Below, piece after piece: positions 32,525 to 42,004 of a stretch of 64,000 nt of DNA. Position numbers and translations under genes: made by a program. The first letter of the stretch is position 1, and the number at the start of each line of letters is the position of its first letter. The DNA comes from Bin87 sp965207585 (lineage in GTDB: Bacteria > Chloroflexota > Dehalococcoidia > Lucifugimonadales > UBA3495), in NCBI GenBank assembly GCA_965207585.1, contig CBDBMT010000003.1:1426001-1490000 (forward strand), read 5' to 3'. The notes beneath the pieces are model-generated. The model ran no database searches and was not told where the DNA came from. It was given only the letters and a program-made list of their open reading frames with translations.

Positions 32525-34900
32525 TTGACGGAAAGTGACCGGCAGGAGCCGGAAATACAGTCGCTCCGGGAGCGGCTGTCCCGTCTGAGCGAGGCCAGCC
32601 GGCGCATCAACGAGAGCCTGGACTTCGACACGGTGTTGCAGGGTGTCCTGGACTCGGCCCGGTCCCTGACCGGGGCCAGCTACGGCGTGCTCACCCTGGT
32701 GGACGACGGGGGGCAACTGCTGGACTTCCTCTCCTCGGGCATGACCACCGAGGAGTCCAGGGGCCTGTGGGACCTGCCGGGGGAACAGCTCTTCGCCTAC
32801 CTCACCGGCCTGACGGAACCGCTGCGGTTGCCGGACCTGCTGGGCCACGTGCGGCAATTGGGCTTTCCCGAGTTCCGCCCGGCGCTGCCGCTGGGCTCGC
32901 TGGTGCCCTTTCTGGCGGCGCCGATTCTCCACCGGGGCCGTCAGGAAGGGAACATCTACCTGGCCAAGGAGACCAGCGACCCCGAGTTCAGCCAGGAGGA
33001 CGAAGATACCCTGGTCATGTTCGCCTCCCAGGCGGCTCTGGTCCTCGACAACGTCCGCCGCTACCGGGACGAGCGGAAAGCCAGGACCGACCTGGAGACC
33101 CTGATCAACATCTCGCCGGTGGGCGTGGCGGTCCTGGACGCCAGGACGGGAGCGGCGGTATTGCAGAACACGGAGGCGAGAAGGATCATGGACCGTCTGC
33201 GGGACCCGGACCAGACGTATGAGGAGTTCATGGCGACGCTGACCGCGCGGCGCAGCGACGGCCTGGAGGTCTCCCTCAATACCTTGACCCAGGCCCTTAT
33301 GGCCGGGGAGACGGTGCGGGCCGAGGAGGTCCGCATGGAGGTCCCCGACGGGAGGAGCGTCACCATACTGGTGAACGCCACGCCCATCCGCTACGAGGAC
33401 GGCGAGCTGGAGTCCTTCATGGCCACCATCCAGGATCTGACGCCAGTGGAGGAGATGGTGCGGCTGCGGGCCGAGTTCCTGAGCATGGTGAGCCACGAAC
33501 TGCGGGCGCCCCTGTCTTCCATCAAGGGTTCTGCCGCCACCCTGCTGGACGCCTCCTCGCAGCTGGAGCCGGCGGAGATGCGCCAGTTCTTTCGCATCAT
33601 CGACGGGCAGGCCGACAATATGCGGGGACTGATCGGCGACCTCTTGGACATGGCCCGCATCGAGACCGGAACGCTGCCCGTGGACCCCGAGCCGTCGGAC
33701 CTGACCGCTCTGGTGGACCGGGCCAGGAACGACTTCCTGAGCGGCGGGGGCCGGAACAATCTGGAAATCGACCTGGAGGCCGACCTGCCCCAGGTGATGG
33801 CGGACCGCCAGCGCGTCGTCCAGGTGCTGGGCAACCTGCTGTCGAACGCGGCCCGGAACTCGCCGGAGTCGTCGTCGCTGCGGGTGTCAGCGGCGCGGCG
33901 GGACCTCCACGTCGCGGTCGCGGTGGCCGATGAGGGGAGGGGAATACCCCGGGACGATCTGCCTCACCTGTTCCGCAGGTTCTCCCGGCCCGACGGCGAG
34001 CCGGGCTTGGGCAGCGGCAGGTCCGGCCTGGGCCTGGCCATCTGCCGGGGTATCGTGGAGGCCCACGGGGGTCGCATCTGGGCCGAAAGCGACGGGCCGG
34101 GACTGGGCGCGCGCTTCACCTTCACCCTGCCGGCGGTGGCGGAGGCCGCCCAACCGCGCCCGCAGTCGGCGTCCAGCAGGGGTGGGGAGTACGAGCCGGC
34201 CACCATTCTCGTGGTGGACGACGACCCCCAGACGCTGCGTTCAGTTCGGACCGTCCTCTCGGAGGCCGGTTACATACCCGTTGTTACCGCCGACCCGGAG
34301 GAGGCTCTGCTACTCATACAGGAAAGCCGGCCGCACCTGGCCCTGCTGGACCTGGTGCTGTCCAACTCCGACGGCATAGACCTGATGCAGGACATCTTCC
34401 GCGTTGCCGACCTGCCGGTAATCTTCCTGTCCGTGTACGGCAGCGAACGGGTGATTGCCCGGGCGCTGGAGGCTGGGGCCACCGACTATATCACCAAGCC
34501 CTTCTCGCCGGTGGAGCTGGTGGCCCGGGTCAGGGCGGCCTTGCGCCGGCGGACCGATTATGCGGCCAAGCCTCCCGAACCCTACACGCTGGGGGACCTG
34601 ACCATCGACTATGCCCAGCGACTGGTGACGGTTGGCGGCAGCCCGGTTCCTCTCACGGTCACCGAGTACGACCTGCTCTGCGAGCTTTCCGTTCACGCCG
34701 GCCGGGTGGTGAACCACGACCGCCTGCTGCAACGGGTCTGGGGACCACAGAAACCGGGAGACCTGCCGACGTTGCGCACCCACCTGATGCGCCTGCGTCG
34801 CAAGCTGGGCGAGGAAGCCGCCAACCCCAAGTACATTTTCGCCGAGCCCCGCGTCGGTTACCGGATGCCCCGGTCGGAAGAACCGGAAGGAACTTCTTAG
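32525..34900 (+). CDS. Sensor kinase fused to a DNA-binding response regulator
   Basis: 791 residues, TTG start after GAGGGTGGG. Helical lead (1-32); GAF domain (about 33-180); PAS domain (about 190-305); HisKA with FLSMVSHELRAPLSSIKG and phosphoacceptor His324; HATPase with N box (NLLSNAARNS, 437-446), G1 (VADEGRGIP) and G2 (GSGRSGLGLAICRGI); receiver ILVVDDDP with phosphoacceptor Asp609 and Lys658 (DYITKPF); winged-helix output domain (687-780, RVWG ... EPRVGYRM). No membrane segment, so a cytoplasmic signal sensed by GAF/PAS is expected. A phosphorelay normally split over two proteins is here in one chain, which would have to bind DNA itself. Fragments of related genes lie at 5.1, 45.1 and 46.2 kb. 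Targets are unknown; adjacent secreted-protein genes are candidates. Confidence 0.92.
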   Translation: MTESDRQEPEIQSLRERLSRLSEASRRINESLDFDTVLQGVLDSARSLTGASYGVLTLVDDGGQLLDFLSSGMTTEESRGLWDLPGEQLFAYLTGLTEPLRLPDLLGHVRQLGFPEFRPALPLGSLVPFLAAPILHRGRQEGNIYLAKETSDPEFSQEDEDTLVMFASQAALVLDNVRRYRDERKARTDLETLINISPVGVAVLDARTGAAVLQNTEARRIMDRLRDPDQTYEEFMATLTARRSDGLEVSLNTLTQALMAGETVRAEEVRMEVPDGRSVTILVNATPIRYEDGELESFMATIQDLTPVEEMVRLRAEFLSMVSHELRAPLSSIKGSAATLLDASSQLEPAEMRQFFRIIDGQADNMRGLIGDLLDMARIETGTLPVDPEPSDLTALVDRARNDFLSGGGRNNLEIDLEADLPQVMADRQRVVQVLGNLLSNAARNSPESSSLRVSAARRDLHVAVAVADEGRGIPRDDLPHLFRRFSRPDGEPGLGSGRSGLGLAICRGIVEAHGGRIWAESDGPGLGARFTFTLPAVAEAAQPRPQSASSRGGEYEPATILVVDDDPQTLRSVRTVLSEAGYIPVVTADPEEALLLIQESRPHLALLDLVLSNSDGIDLMQDIFRVADLPVIFLSVYGSERVIARALEAGATDYITKPFSPVELVARVRAALRRRTDYAAKPPEPYTLGDLTIDYAQRLVTVGGSPVPLTVTEYDLLCELSVHAGRVVNHDRLLQRVWGPQKPGDLPTLRTHLMRLRRKLGEEAANPKYIFAEPRVGYRMPRSEEPEGTS

Positions 34901-35123
34901 GCTCCGCTGGGATGACGGTTGGTACGACAGCTGACAGGCCGGATGGGGAGTCCACACATCGGTTCTATGATCTCACGATTGCTGAATGCGCACCGGCGTC
35001 CTGGATGGATGCAACCATCCCGGCGCCGGCGCGTCTCACGAGACGTGCCACTCCGGCGCTAGCAACGGCTCGGCCTGGTCCGTCTCGAACGGTTGGGCGG
35101 TTTCGACGCTGCCGTCGTCGTTG

Positions 35124-37322
35124 TCAGTCCTGTTCAGGCTCGGCAGGCGGCGTTGCGATGGTGAACACCGGCGACAGTCCGTACACCGGACGCCGCTGGT
35201 TGGCTTCCAGGGCCTGCCCGCTGATTTCCTCTCCGGTGGCGCCCGATTGGACGAAGCCCACCCTGGCCTGGGAGTGGCCCAAGCTGAACGACGGATAGTG
35301 CGAGCCGTCGAATTGGGACCCCGTCCAAACCTGGTTGTTGCGCACGGCGTTGCCGTTCTCGTCCGTCGCCGCCACGTTGGCCCAGCTGCCGTCGTAGAGG
35401 TCGTGGTAGTCGTCGGCAATCCGGTGGCCGTCGACCCAATAGACGGGCACCCCGCCGTAGTGGTGATGGGTTTCCGTGTTGTCGAAAGCGTTGACGGAAC
35501 CGGCGGACGCCAGCGCCCTGAAGTCGTCGGCGTAGGGCTCCAGCCGCCGGTTCTCCGCGGCGTGCTCCGAGACGCGGGAGTTGTACGCGGAGATGCTCCT
35601 CTCCGTGGCGCTGCGCGATCCGGACGTGACGAACATCAGGCGGAAACTGTCTCCCGGCTCCAGGCCGGCCGGCGCCGCTTTCCATTGCTCTGCCACCATG
35701 ACGCCCGGAACCACCGCGGCGACGGGTTCCGACCAGGGTCCCCGGCCGTACCGGTTGGTGGCCCTGACCCTGAAGTGCACGACCGCGCCGGGAACCATGG
35801 CATCGGTCGTCAGCTCCGTATCCGAGCTTTGATGCCTCCGCATACGGTGGTAGTTGCCGGAGTTTCCGTAGCGGTAGGCGGGCTCGTAGCCCTTGATGGC
35901 GTGGCCGTGGTCGTCGGGTTCGTGCCACGAGAAGCGCAGTCCACCGTCGCCGGCTTGGGTAGCCGTGAGGCCCTCCACCTGGGCGGGACGGTAGTCGTCC
36001 AGGCTGACGACGGCCTTCGACCACCTGCGAGACAGACCCACCGCGCTGAGGGCCTTCACCTGGTAACGGTACTCCACCTCCGACGACACCTGGGCGCCGT
36101 GGTCCGTGTAACTCACCCGGCCGTTGCGGTCAGCAGGTGGCACTCCCCGCAACAGCGTAAACCGGATTTCCTGGGTGTCCTGCCAGCCGGCATCCCGACG
36201 GGCGCTGCGGCGGATGAGGTAGCCAATGACCGGGTAATCGCTGTCCGTGACGTGCCGCCACGACAGCATGATGGTTTCCGTGCCGTCGTCCGCTGCGACG
36301 GGTCTGGTCCGGAGGCCCTTGACCCGGGCCGGCAGGTCGGGAGCGCCAACGCTGACCGGCGGCGCGCAACACTTTGACAGTGTGCCGTTGGAGTGGGCGT
36401 GTACTTGGTAGTCGTACTCCTGGCCCGGCTCCACGTCGTCGTCCACGTACTGGGTCGCCGTCGTCACGCGCATCGTCCGGTCGTAGCTGAATTGTCCGCC
36501 GGGGGCGCGCCGCTGCACCCAGTATCCGGTGGCGCCTTCCGACGGCTCCCAGGAGACGTTGATCTCCCGCGGGCCTGCCACGGCGGTTACTCCGGTCGGC
36601 TTGGCTGGTTGGACGATGTCCTCCGGGTTGACGACGGTGAACACCGGGGAGATGGCGTAGAACTCGCCGACGCCGGCGGCCATTGTGCCGGCCTGGAGCT
36701 CCCCTGCGCTCTGCAAGTTGCCGTAGGCCACGGAGTCGTCGCCGATCCGTTGCCCTTCGACGGGTTCCCCGTTGCCCGTGGAGCCGGTCCAGACGATGGC
36801 GCTGGGATTGGGGTGCGGCCGCCCCAGGTTGTCGGTGGCGGCGACGCTGTCCCAGTCGCCGTCGTAGAAGTCGTGGTAATCGTCGGCGACCCGTTCACCG
36901 TTCAGCCAGTAGATGGGCACGCCCGTGCCGGAGGTGGCGGTGTTCTCCCGGGCTGTCGCGTTGGCGTCGGAGGCCACCACCCGGTACTGGGCTCGCAGGA
37001 AGGGATGGTAGGTTTCGGGGTGGCGGCCGGCGTCGTTCATGACAAGGCCGTTGTAGTAGCCGGGCGGCGCCTGGGGGGATACGTCCAGCTGATGGTTCGT
37101 GAGGTGCAGCAGGCGGAACTGGTCGCCCACCTCCAGGTCGGCAGGAACCAGCGGCGACGTGCTGGGCAGGTGGTGCGGCACGGGGGCGTGGTCGACGGGC
37201 GTCTGGGCCTGGGCCGGCATTCCAGTAACGCTGAGCGTCAGCACCGCGATGCCGATGGTTATGATGGCGGGCGCCAACAGGCGTGGCACCAGCTCTCGGG
37301 TTCTGTTCAGTTGCTTGGACAT
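35124..37322 (-). CDS. Secreted protein: two shared modules around FnIII domains
   Basis: 732 residues from ATG 37322 (GAGGAG six bases upstream; an ATG two codons earlier overlaps the SD). Signal peptide about 1-39 (LLAPAIITIGIAVLTL ... PAQAQ). Domain order: shared ~185-residue module (about 55-230, VPADLEVGDQFRLLHLT ... VPIYWLNGERVADDYHDF ... FYAISPVFTV), three FnIII-like domains (about 240-545), then a second module (about 550-720, PAGLEPGDSFRLMFVTS ... VPVYWVDGHRIADDYHDL ... VYGLSPVFTI). The modules match the six in the giant protein. Just downstream of the stop another frame reads a protein-like tail (DGSVETAQPFETDQAEPLL), so a late frameshift may have changed the C-terminus. Convergent with the sensor-regulator gene. 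Confidence 0.85.
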   Translation of the reverse strand: MSKQLNRTRELVPRLLAPAIITIGIAVLTLSVTGMPAQAQTPVDHAPVPHHLPSTSPLVPADLEVGDQFRLLHLTNHQLDVSPQAPPGYYNGLVMNDAGRHPETYHPFLRAQYRVVASDANATARENTATSGTGVPIYWLNGERVADDYHDFYDGDWDSVAATDNLGRPHPNPSAIVWTGSTGNGEPVEGQRIGDDSVAYGNLQSAGELQAGTMAAGVGEFYAISPVFTVVNPEDIVQPAKPTGVTAVAGPREINVSWEPSEGATGYWVQRRAPGGQFSYDRTMRVTTATQYVDDDVEPGQEYDYQVHAHSNGTLSKCCAPPVSVGAPDLPARVKGLRTRPVAADDGTETIMLSWRHVTDSDYPVIGYLIRRSARRDAGWQDTQEIRFTLLRGVPPADRNGRVSYTDHGAQVSSEVEYRYQVKALSAVGLSRRWSKAVVSLDDYRPAQVEGLTATQAGDGGLRFSWHEPDDHGHAIKGYEPAYRYGNSGNYHRMRRHQSSDTELTTDAMVPGAVVHFRVRATNRYGRGPWSEPVAAVVPGVMVAEQWKAAPAGLEPGDSFRLMFVTSGSRSATERSISAYNSRVSEHAAENRRLEPYADDFRALASAGSVNAFDNTETHHHYGGVPVYWVDGHRIADDYHDLYDGSWANVAATDENGNAVRNNQVWTGSQFDGSHYPSFSLGHSQARVGFVQSGATGEEISGQALEANQRRPVYGLSPVFTIATPPAEPEQD

Positions 37323-37382
37323 TTTCATCTCCTCTGGTTCAAAGCGGCGATGCCTGGTGTTTGGTTATGGTGGCCGGCAGCA

Positions 37383-38135
37383 TTACGTCGAAAGGTCGGC
37401 GGTACGGGTTGGGCGTCTGCCGCCCGCTTCGCCCGGTGTGACGCCGGTGGGCGGTGCGCCTTCGAGGGACGCTTCCGGTCGGGGCCGGTAGTTGGCGCCT
37501 CCGGTTTCGATGCAGGCGGTCGGGACGGTCCCGTGGATCGGGTCCTCGCTCATGTGGACGTTCACGCCGCGGCCCTGGTGTTCGAAGGTCATGAGGAAGC
37601 CCGGCGTCTCTACGGCTGCGGAAGCCATCCCTTCCTGCGTGCAGCCCAGGCTGGCGTCGGACCAGTACACGCCTTCCCACCGGACCAGTCGCACCGGACC
37701 GCTGCGCTGGCGCCCGACGCCGAAATGCGCCTCGGCCAGTCGGCGGGTGGCATCCACGACGGGGTTGCTGACCGCTGGGCGGGTTGGCGAGTCGCTGGGC
37801 GTGGGTTCCGTGGCAGGCTCGGCCCGTTCCTGGTCGGTTGGCCGTTCCCGAGTGGTCGGGCGCGCCGCAGTCGGGGTTGTTGCCGCCGTTGCCGGCCGTT
37901 CGGGGCTGGGGGGCGACCAGGTCTGCCGCGCATCGGCGCCTTCGTCCGCGGCAACAATGTTCGCGGGCGAGCCTATCGGGCCGCCGGGAGTGGACCGTAC
38001 CTTGGTGGCGTTGGCGGGAGGCTCCGTCTCAAGCGTGACGGTGCTCTGGCAGGCGACGGCTGGTATGCCGGCAGTGACCGCCACTACGGCGACGCCTGCC
38101 AGCCACAGCGCTTTGGCTCTCCTGTGTGATCGCAT
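37383..38135 (-). CDS. Lipoprotein with a Trp/Cys beta domain
   Basis: 250 residues from ATG 38135 (GGTGGA about eight bases upstream; the frame begins 16 codons earlier). Residues 1-29 are a lipoprotein signal (LWLAGVAVVAVTAGIPAVAC). A long Pro/Thr/Glu-rich linker (about 30-135) would span the cell wall or envelope. The C-terminal domain holds VRWEGVYWSDASLGCTQEGM followed by TPGFLMTFEHQGRGVNVHMS. I know this SWSDxSLGCxxxGM ... TPGY pattern from many small secreted bacterial proteins without assigned function. It lies 60 bases upstream of the module/FnIII secreted protein on the same strand and may be co-transcribed with it. Confidence 0.75.
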   Translation of the reverse strand: MRSHRRAKALWLAGVAVVAVTAGIPAVACQSTVTLETEPPANATKVRSTPGGPIGSPANIVAADEGADARQTWSPPSPERPATAATTPTAARPTTRERPTDQERAEPATEPTPSDSPTRPAVSNPVVDATRRLAEAHFGVGRQRSGPVRLVRWEGVYWSDASLGCTQEGMASAAVETPGFLMTFEHQGRGVNVHMSEDPIHGTVPTACIETGGANYRPRPEASLEGAPPTGVTPGEAGGRRPTRTADLST

Positions 38136-38527
38136 AGTCCATCCACCTTCGAAACGGCGTATGGACTCAATGTAGCGAATCACCTCGGTCGGATATGTCG
38201 GTTAGCCCTGCCTCCCGGGATAGCCGGGGCCGGTTTCTGAGTACGGAAAGCGGTAAATCCGTTGCGCTATCGGGCAATCGCAATCATGCGGTTTTCCGGT
38301 CCAGCCGGGCAGCGGAAGAGTTGCAGGCGCGTCGGTTCTTGGAGTACGCCGTGGACGCTACGGGAGCCGGTTCATTTCAGATGGCGCCGCCGTTCCGCCA
38401 ACCCTGGGAACGACTGCTGCCCCGCCACAGTTTGACCGGCAAGAACGACGCAAAGAGCGGGCCGGCTTGTTCAGCCGGACCGGCAGGGACAGACTACGGG
38501 CTGGGGTCTGGGTCCGGGGCTGCTGGG
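38136..38527. other. Intergenic stretch, no gene seen
   Basis: About 390 bases between two minus-strand genes. Frames on both strands are short. It should hold the promoter of the lipoprotein gene in its first 100 bases; no clear -35/-10 pair recognised. No T-tailed hairpin seen after the stop at 38528. Confidence 0.4.
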
Positions 38528-39769
38528 TCACCGGTCGTTGGAGAGCCTTGCCTGCAGCTTGGGGTTCAGCGTGCTCACCAGCAGGTCGAGGCGACGTTGC
38601 ATCCACGAAACGGCCTCGTCGAAGTCGTCGCTGCCCTCGTTGCCCGACAGAAAGCCCAGGCTGCCGGTAAGACGGAACCCGATCCTGGGCCGACCGGCAG
38701 GGTTCGTCCAATGCTCGAAGTCATCGCCTGTCTCCGTCCGCAGTTCCGGCAGGGACTCGACCATCTCGTCGAATACACGTACATCCCGTGCCTGGTCCCT
38801 TCGGACGGTGAGGAAACAGCCGACTTGGGATTGCCCCCGATGGATATATCCATCAAAACAGAGTCCCAAGCCGGAGTAGCCGGAATTCGCTACCCTGACG
38901 CGGAGCGTCGAGTCCTTGCTCGGCGTTGGCAGCGCCACGGTCACGTCGGAAAGGGAGTAGTCCCGAAGCACTGCGGTCCAGAACCGGAGGTTCTCCTCTT
39001 CCTGGTCCGAAAGGGCCTCCGGCTCGGCGTCGGTACCGTCGATGAAGTCGACTCGCTGGACGCTGCCGTCGACGACAAAGCGCCGGACGATCTCCGTCTG
39101 GGCCAGGATTCGCGGCTGAACGATGAGGCGTTGGGCGCCGTCGCGGTAGAGCGCGGCCTCCACCAGGGCCAGGTTGAAGTGCAGCCCGCTGTAGTTCTGG
39201 ACGAAGTCCACAATGCTGGCGGCGGCCTCGTGTATGCCGTCGCCGACGATGAGCAGCAGGAATTCACCGCGCCTGAGGTGGCGGGTGACGCTGTCCACGA
39301 ACTCCGCCTCGTCCAAATCGGGGTGGTGCTCCCGGACCAGTTCGTAGGGCGCATTGCCGTTTCGGCCGGTGGCCATGGATACTCGGCGCTGCAGGTCCTC
39401 GTAGCCCCAAGAAGCCAACTCCTTGGCGTAATCCAGAATTTGACCTATGACCTCGCGTCTGGCTTGGGGGTTGCGCCACAGTTTGAACTCGGCGAGGGTC
39501 ATTCTCCCCAGGGCATTGACGTACAGCGCGTCGAGTTTGCCGGCGGGAGTGGACAACTCACGGCAGATGGGGACGGTTTCGCCGTAGGCAGCGTCGATGG
39601 CAGGGATGGGAAGCGCCTGGGGGAAACGGAAGAGCAGATCCTGGAGGGTGTCCTCGCTGACGCCGCCCTGGGAAACGTCCGCGTACAGCGGCACGCGCTC
39701 CAGCACCTCTTCGACCACGCCTTCGCCGGCGTCGATGCGGATCAGATTGCCGTAAATGCTTGGAGGCAT
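38528..39769 (-). CDS. PD-(D/E)XK nuclease-like protein
   Basis: 413 residues from ATG 39769 (AGGTG just upstream; 42 earlier codons lack support). The first 125 residues carry a nuclease-superfamily pattern: SEDTLQDLLFRFPQALP (possible Glu), GKLDALYVNALGRM (Asp80), TLAEFKLWRNPQARREV (Glu94-Phe-Lys96), then GQILDYAKELASWG, matching the Q-xxx-Y helix of RecB/NucS-like folds. The remaining 290 residues are an uncharacterised alpha/beta region (LLLIVGDGIHEAAASIVDF, LALVEAALYRDG). Similar N-terminal cores occur in NucS/DUF91-type endonucleases, but the long C-terminal part differs. A DNA repair or defence role is plausible. The gene is divergent from the binding protein at 40.3 kb. Confidence 0.7.
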   Translation of the reverse strand: MPPSIYGNLIRIDAGEGVVEEVLERVPLYADVSQGGVSEDTLQDLLFRFPQALPIPAIDAAYGETVPICRELSTPAGKLDALYVNALGRMTLAEFKLWRNPQARREVIGQILDYAKELASWGYEDLQRRVSMATGRNGNAPYELVREHHPDLDEAEFVDSVTRHLRRGEFLLLIVGDGIHEAAASIVDFVQNYSGLHFNLALVEAALYRDGAQRLIVQPRILAQTEIVRRFVVDGSVQRVDFIDGTDAEPEALSDQEEENLRFWTAVLRDYSLSDVTVALPTPSKDSTLRVRVANSGYSGLGLCFDGYIHRGQSQVGCFLTVRRDQARDVRVFDEMVESLPELRTETGDDFEHWTNPAGRPRIGFRLTGSLGFLSGNEGSDDFDEAVSWMQRRLDLLVSTLNPKLQARLSNDR

Positions 39770-40341
39770 CGGTTCACCTGATTGGGTACGGCCTGTATCG
39801 GATGATCCAGAACGGGACCGCGTGATGGTACGAGTGCCGCGATCGCGCTGCGTCTGCAGCAGTCGGGCTAACTGTACCAGTTGGCCCGGACTCAACGGAA
39901 TGGCAAAGAGACTCAGGAATGCTTGGCAAAGCGCGTGTCGTCGTGATGCTCGAAACCGTCGTTGCGCAAACTCGCATTGCGGACGTGAAGGGAGGGCTCA
40001 CTCGTGGTTTCTCAAACCACCTCCCGCGGCGGTAATCCAAACTCGGGTGTGGCCACGGCACGCGGGTGTAGCTGGCATCGCTGAGCCAGGACGCTGGAAC
40101 GGAGTCGATACCGGAATTGAAGCGATGGGGGGATGCAATTTGGCGCCGGCATCTTGGGTGCTGGATCACCGGCCGATGGTGGTCGGGCCTTCGTTCCGAA
40201 CAAGATGGGCCCCAATTGCCGGCTCGAATTCTGGGCGCGATGAGATCAGGTTGTGCTCGGCAATGTCCGGACCGGGTTGGCAGGATCTTCTTAGGGTGAG
40301 TACCATGCTGATCTCCAACTCCGATTTGTAGGTCAGCGCAC
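39770..40341. other. Divergent intergenic region
   Basis: About 570 bases between the starts of the nuclease-like gene and the solute-binding protein. No gene found on either strand. It should contain both promoters; none is clear by eye. I saw no riboswitch-like structure. Confidence 0.4.
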
Positions 40342-41430
40342 ATGAAGACAATGCTCCGCCGATGGCCGGCCGACGGAGCGGCCAGCGGTGTTTTCGACGC
40401 TTTTCGCCATAGAGCATTGGCTGCCGCTGGGGCCATTTGCTGTTCGATCTTGTTGGTAGCCTGCGGTGCGGGCGCCGCGTCCCAAGAGGCATGCGTGGAC
40501 GAGAACCGGGAACTCAGGCTCGGTTTCTACGCCCACTTCGCGCCGGTCAGCCACAGCGCAGACGGCGAGCCCGGTTCTCCTGGCTTCGATGTTCACCAGG
40601 GGTACGAAGCCGACCTGCTGACCGCGTTGGAAGCCATGGACGGCGTGGGGGTGTCCTTTTCCCGACGGGGCATCGGCATCTGGGACGACATCTGGCTGGC
40701 TTCGGCAGGCCCAGAGTTCGTCGTGGTCGGCGGCGGCATCACCATCCTGGACTCCCGGACCCGCGACGCCAATGGCAACGCAGCGGTGGTCTTCACGTCG
40801 GGGCACATCGCGTTCAGGCAGTCGCTGCTGGTGCGGGCTGGGGAGGAAAGCCGATTCACCGGCTACGATGATCTGACGTCGGGCGTGCGGGTCGATGCAC
40901 TGGCCGGCACCACCGGAGAGGCGCGCCTGCTGGAGCTAACGGGGCTCACCACCGCGGACGGCGTGCTCGTTGCCGGCGGGAGCATCGACACTCCACGTGG
41001 CGCGGTCTCCGCGGACGGCACCTCGAACTACCGGATCACCGCCGCCGCCGCGTCGGAAAACCTGGCAGGAAGACGCCGCATTCGGCCACCTGACGTCAAC
41101 ATGCCCGAGGTCGTGTATTTGGGCGACCGGTTAGGCGAAACGGAGCTGCTCGCAGCGCTGGAGGACGGTGAGATTGATGCGCTGGCCCGGGGCGAGGTCG
41201 GCAACCGGGACGCGGAGCACGCCTCTGGGGGTGCTTTCGCGGTGGCGCTGCTCGATGACGCTGTCGAGCGCGGCGGTTTCACCTTCGCCGTCGAGGATGC
41301 GGAAATCGCCGCCTGTCTGAGCGACCGTATTGACTTCCTGACGGAAGAGATGAGCATCGGCTACGCCGAATGGCTACGGGATCCGTCGGTGTTCATGGGC
41401 CGCGCCGAGGTGTGGAACGCCAGGCGGTAG
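40342..41430 (+). CDS. Periplasmic solute-binding lipoprotein (SBP family 3 type)
   Basis: 362 residues. Lipoprotein signal AAAGAICCSILLVACGAGAA with Cys about residue 47, preceded by an unusually long basic lead, so a start further in is possible. The mature part follows the amino-acid-binding protein pattern: RELRLGFYAHFAPVSHSA at the first strand, GFDVHQGYEADLLTALEAM (the G[FY]D.[DE]L.. signature region), then IGIWDDIWLASAGPEFVVVGGGITI, the hinge RVDALAGTTGEARLLEL and, late, ALARGEVGNRD and FAVEDAEIAACLSDRID. No permease or ATPase genes are adjacent, so it is an orphan binding protein or a ligand sensor. The ligand cannot be told from sequence. Confidence 0.8.
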   Translation: MKTMLRRWPADGAASGVFDAFRHRALAAAGAICCSILLVACGAGAASQEACVDENRELRLGFYAHFAPVSHSADGEPGSPGFDVHQGYEADLLTALEAMDGVGVSFSRRGIGIWDDIWLASAGPEFVVVGGGITILDSRTRDANGNAAVVFTSGHIAFRQSLLVRAGEESRFTGYDDLTSGVRVDALAGTTGEARLLELTGLTTADGVLVAGGSIDTPRGAVSADGTSNYRITAAAASENLAGRRRIRPPDVNMPEVVYLGDRLGETELLAALEDGEIDALARGEVGNRDAEHASGGAFAVALLDDAVERGGFTFAVEDAEIAACLSDRIDFLTEEMSIGYAEWLRDPSVFMGRAEVWNARR

Positions 41431-42004
41431 CCGGCTACCAGCGGATCGGTGTCAACTGCGATCCCTGAAGAACCTTGACACGGGCTTAATGTGTGCTGTG
41501 TCTTGACCACGCGGCGCTCGGGGCTTGCAGGCGGCTTGGAAGTCAGTCCAGGCGTGCTCTCACGTTCAGTTTCGCCGGCGCCGAGACGCCCGGCCTGGCG
41601 GTGCGGACGGATTTTGTCACTGGCCCCGCCAGAGACCAAGGCGAGAATCATGTTGCAGTGGGATGGCTCGGAGGGAGCTGCCGACTTCCGCGTGTGCCGC
41701 CGAGGGGCGGGCTCTGCTCCATTTGGGGTTGCTCGAAGATCATGGGCAGCAGCGCCCTGCTGACCGCCCTCCGGGTTGTCGCCGTCCATAACTTCGCCGT
41801 TTCCGATGAAGAGGCACAATTGTATGCGTCCTGGTCCGGGACGGACGTTCTAGCCCCGGTTCCTGAAGTGAGACGCTGTCCGGTGCCCGGTCTGCGATAT
41901 TGGGCCGCTACCTGTCGCAAGAGGTTCGGGTCAGTCGTCCTGTCGGCGGTGGTCGCCGCCGCGGTCCCGGTAGCAGCGGAGCACGTAATCGAACGCCGGG
42001 AAGC
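41431..42004. other. Intergenic stretch between convergent genes
   Basis: About 570 bases between the stops of the binding-protein and membrane-protein genes. Open frames exist on both strands but have biased, low-complexity composition and no recognised motif. No clear terminator hairpin with a T tract was found. Confidence 0.4.

Noticed and set aside
32381..33496. 371-codon minus-strand frame opposite the sensor-regulator
   Set aside because: Antisense to a protein with all kinase boxes in place; His/Gln/Arg-rich shadow composition.
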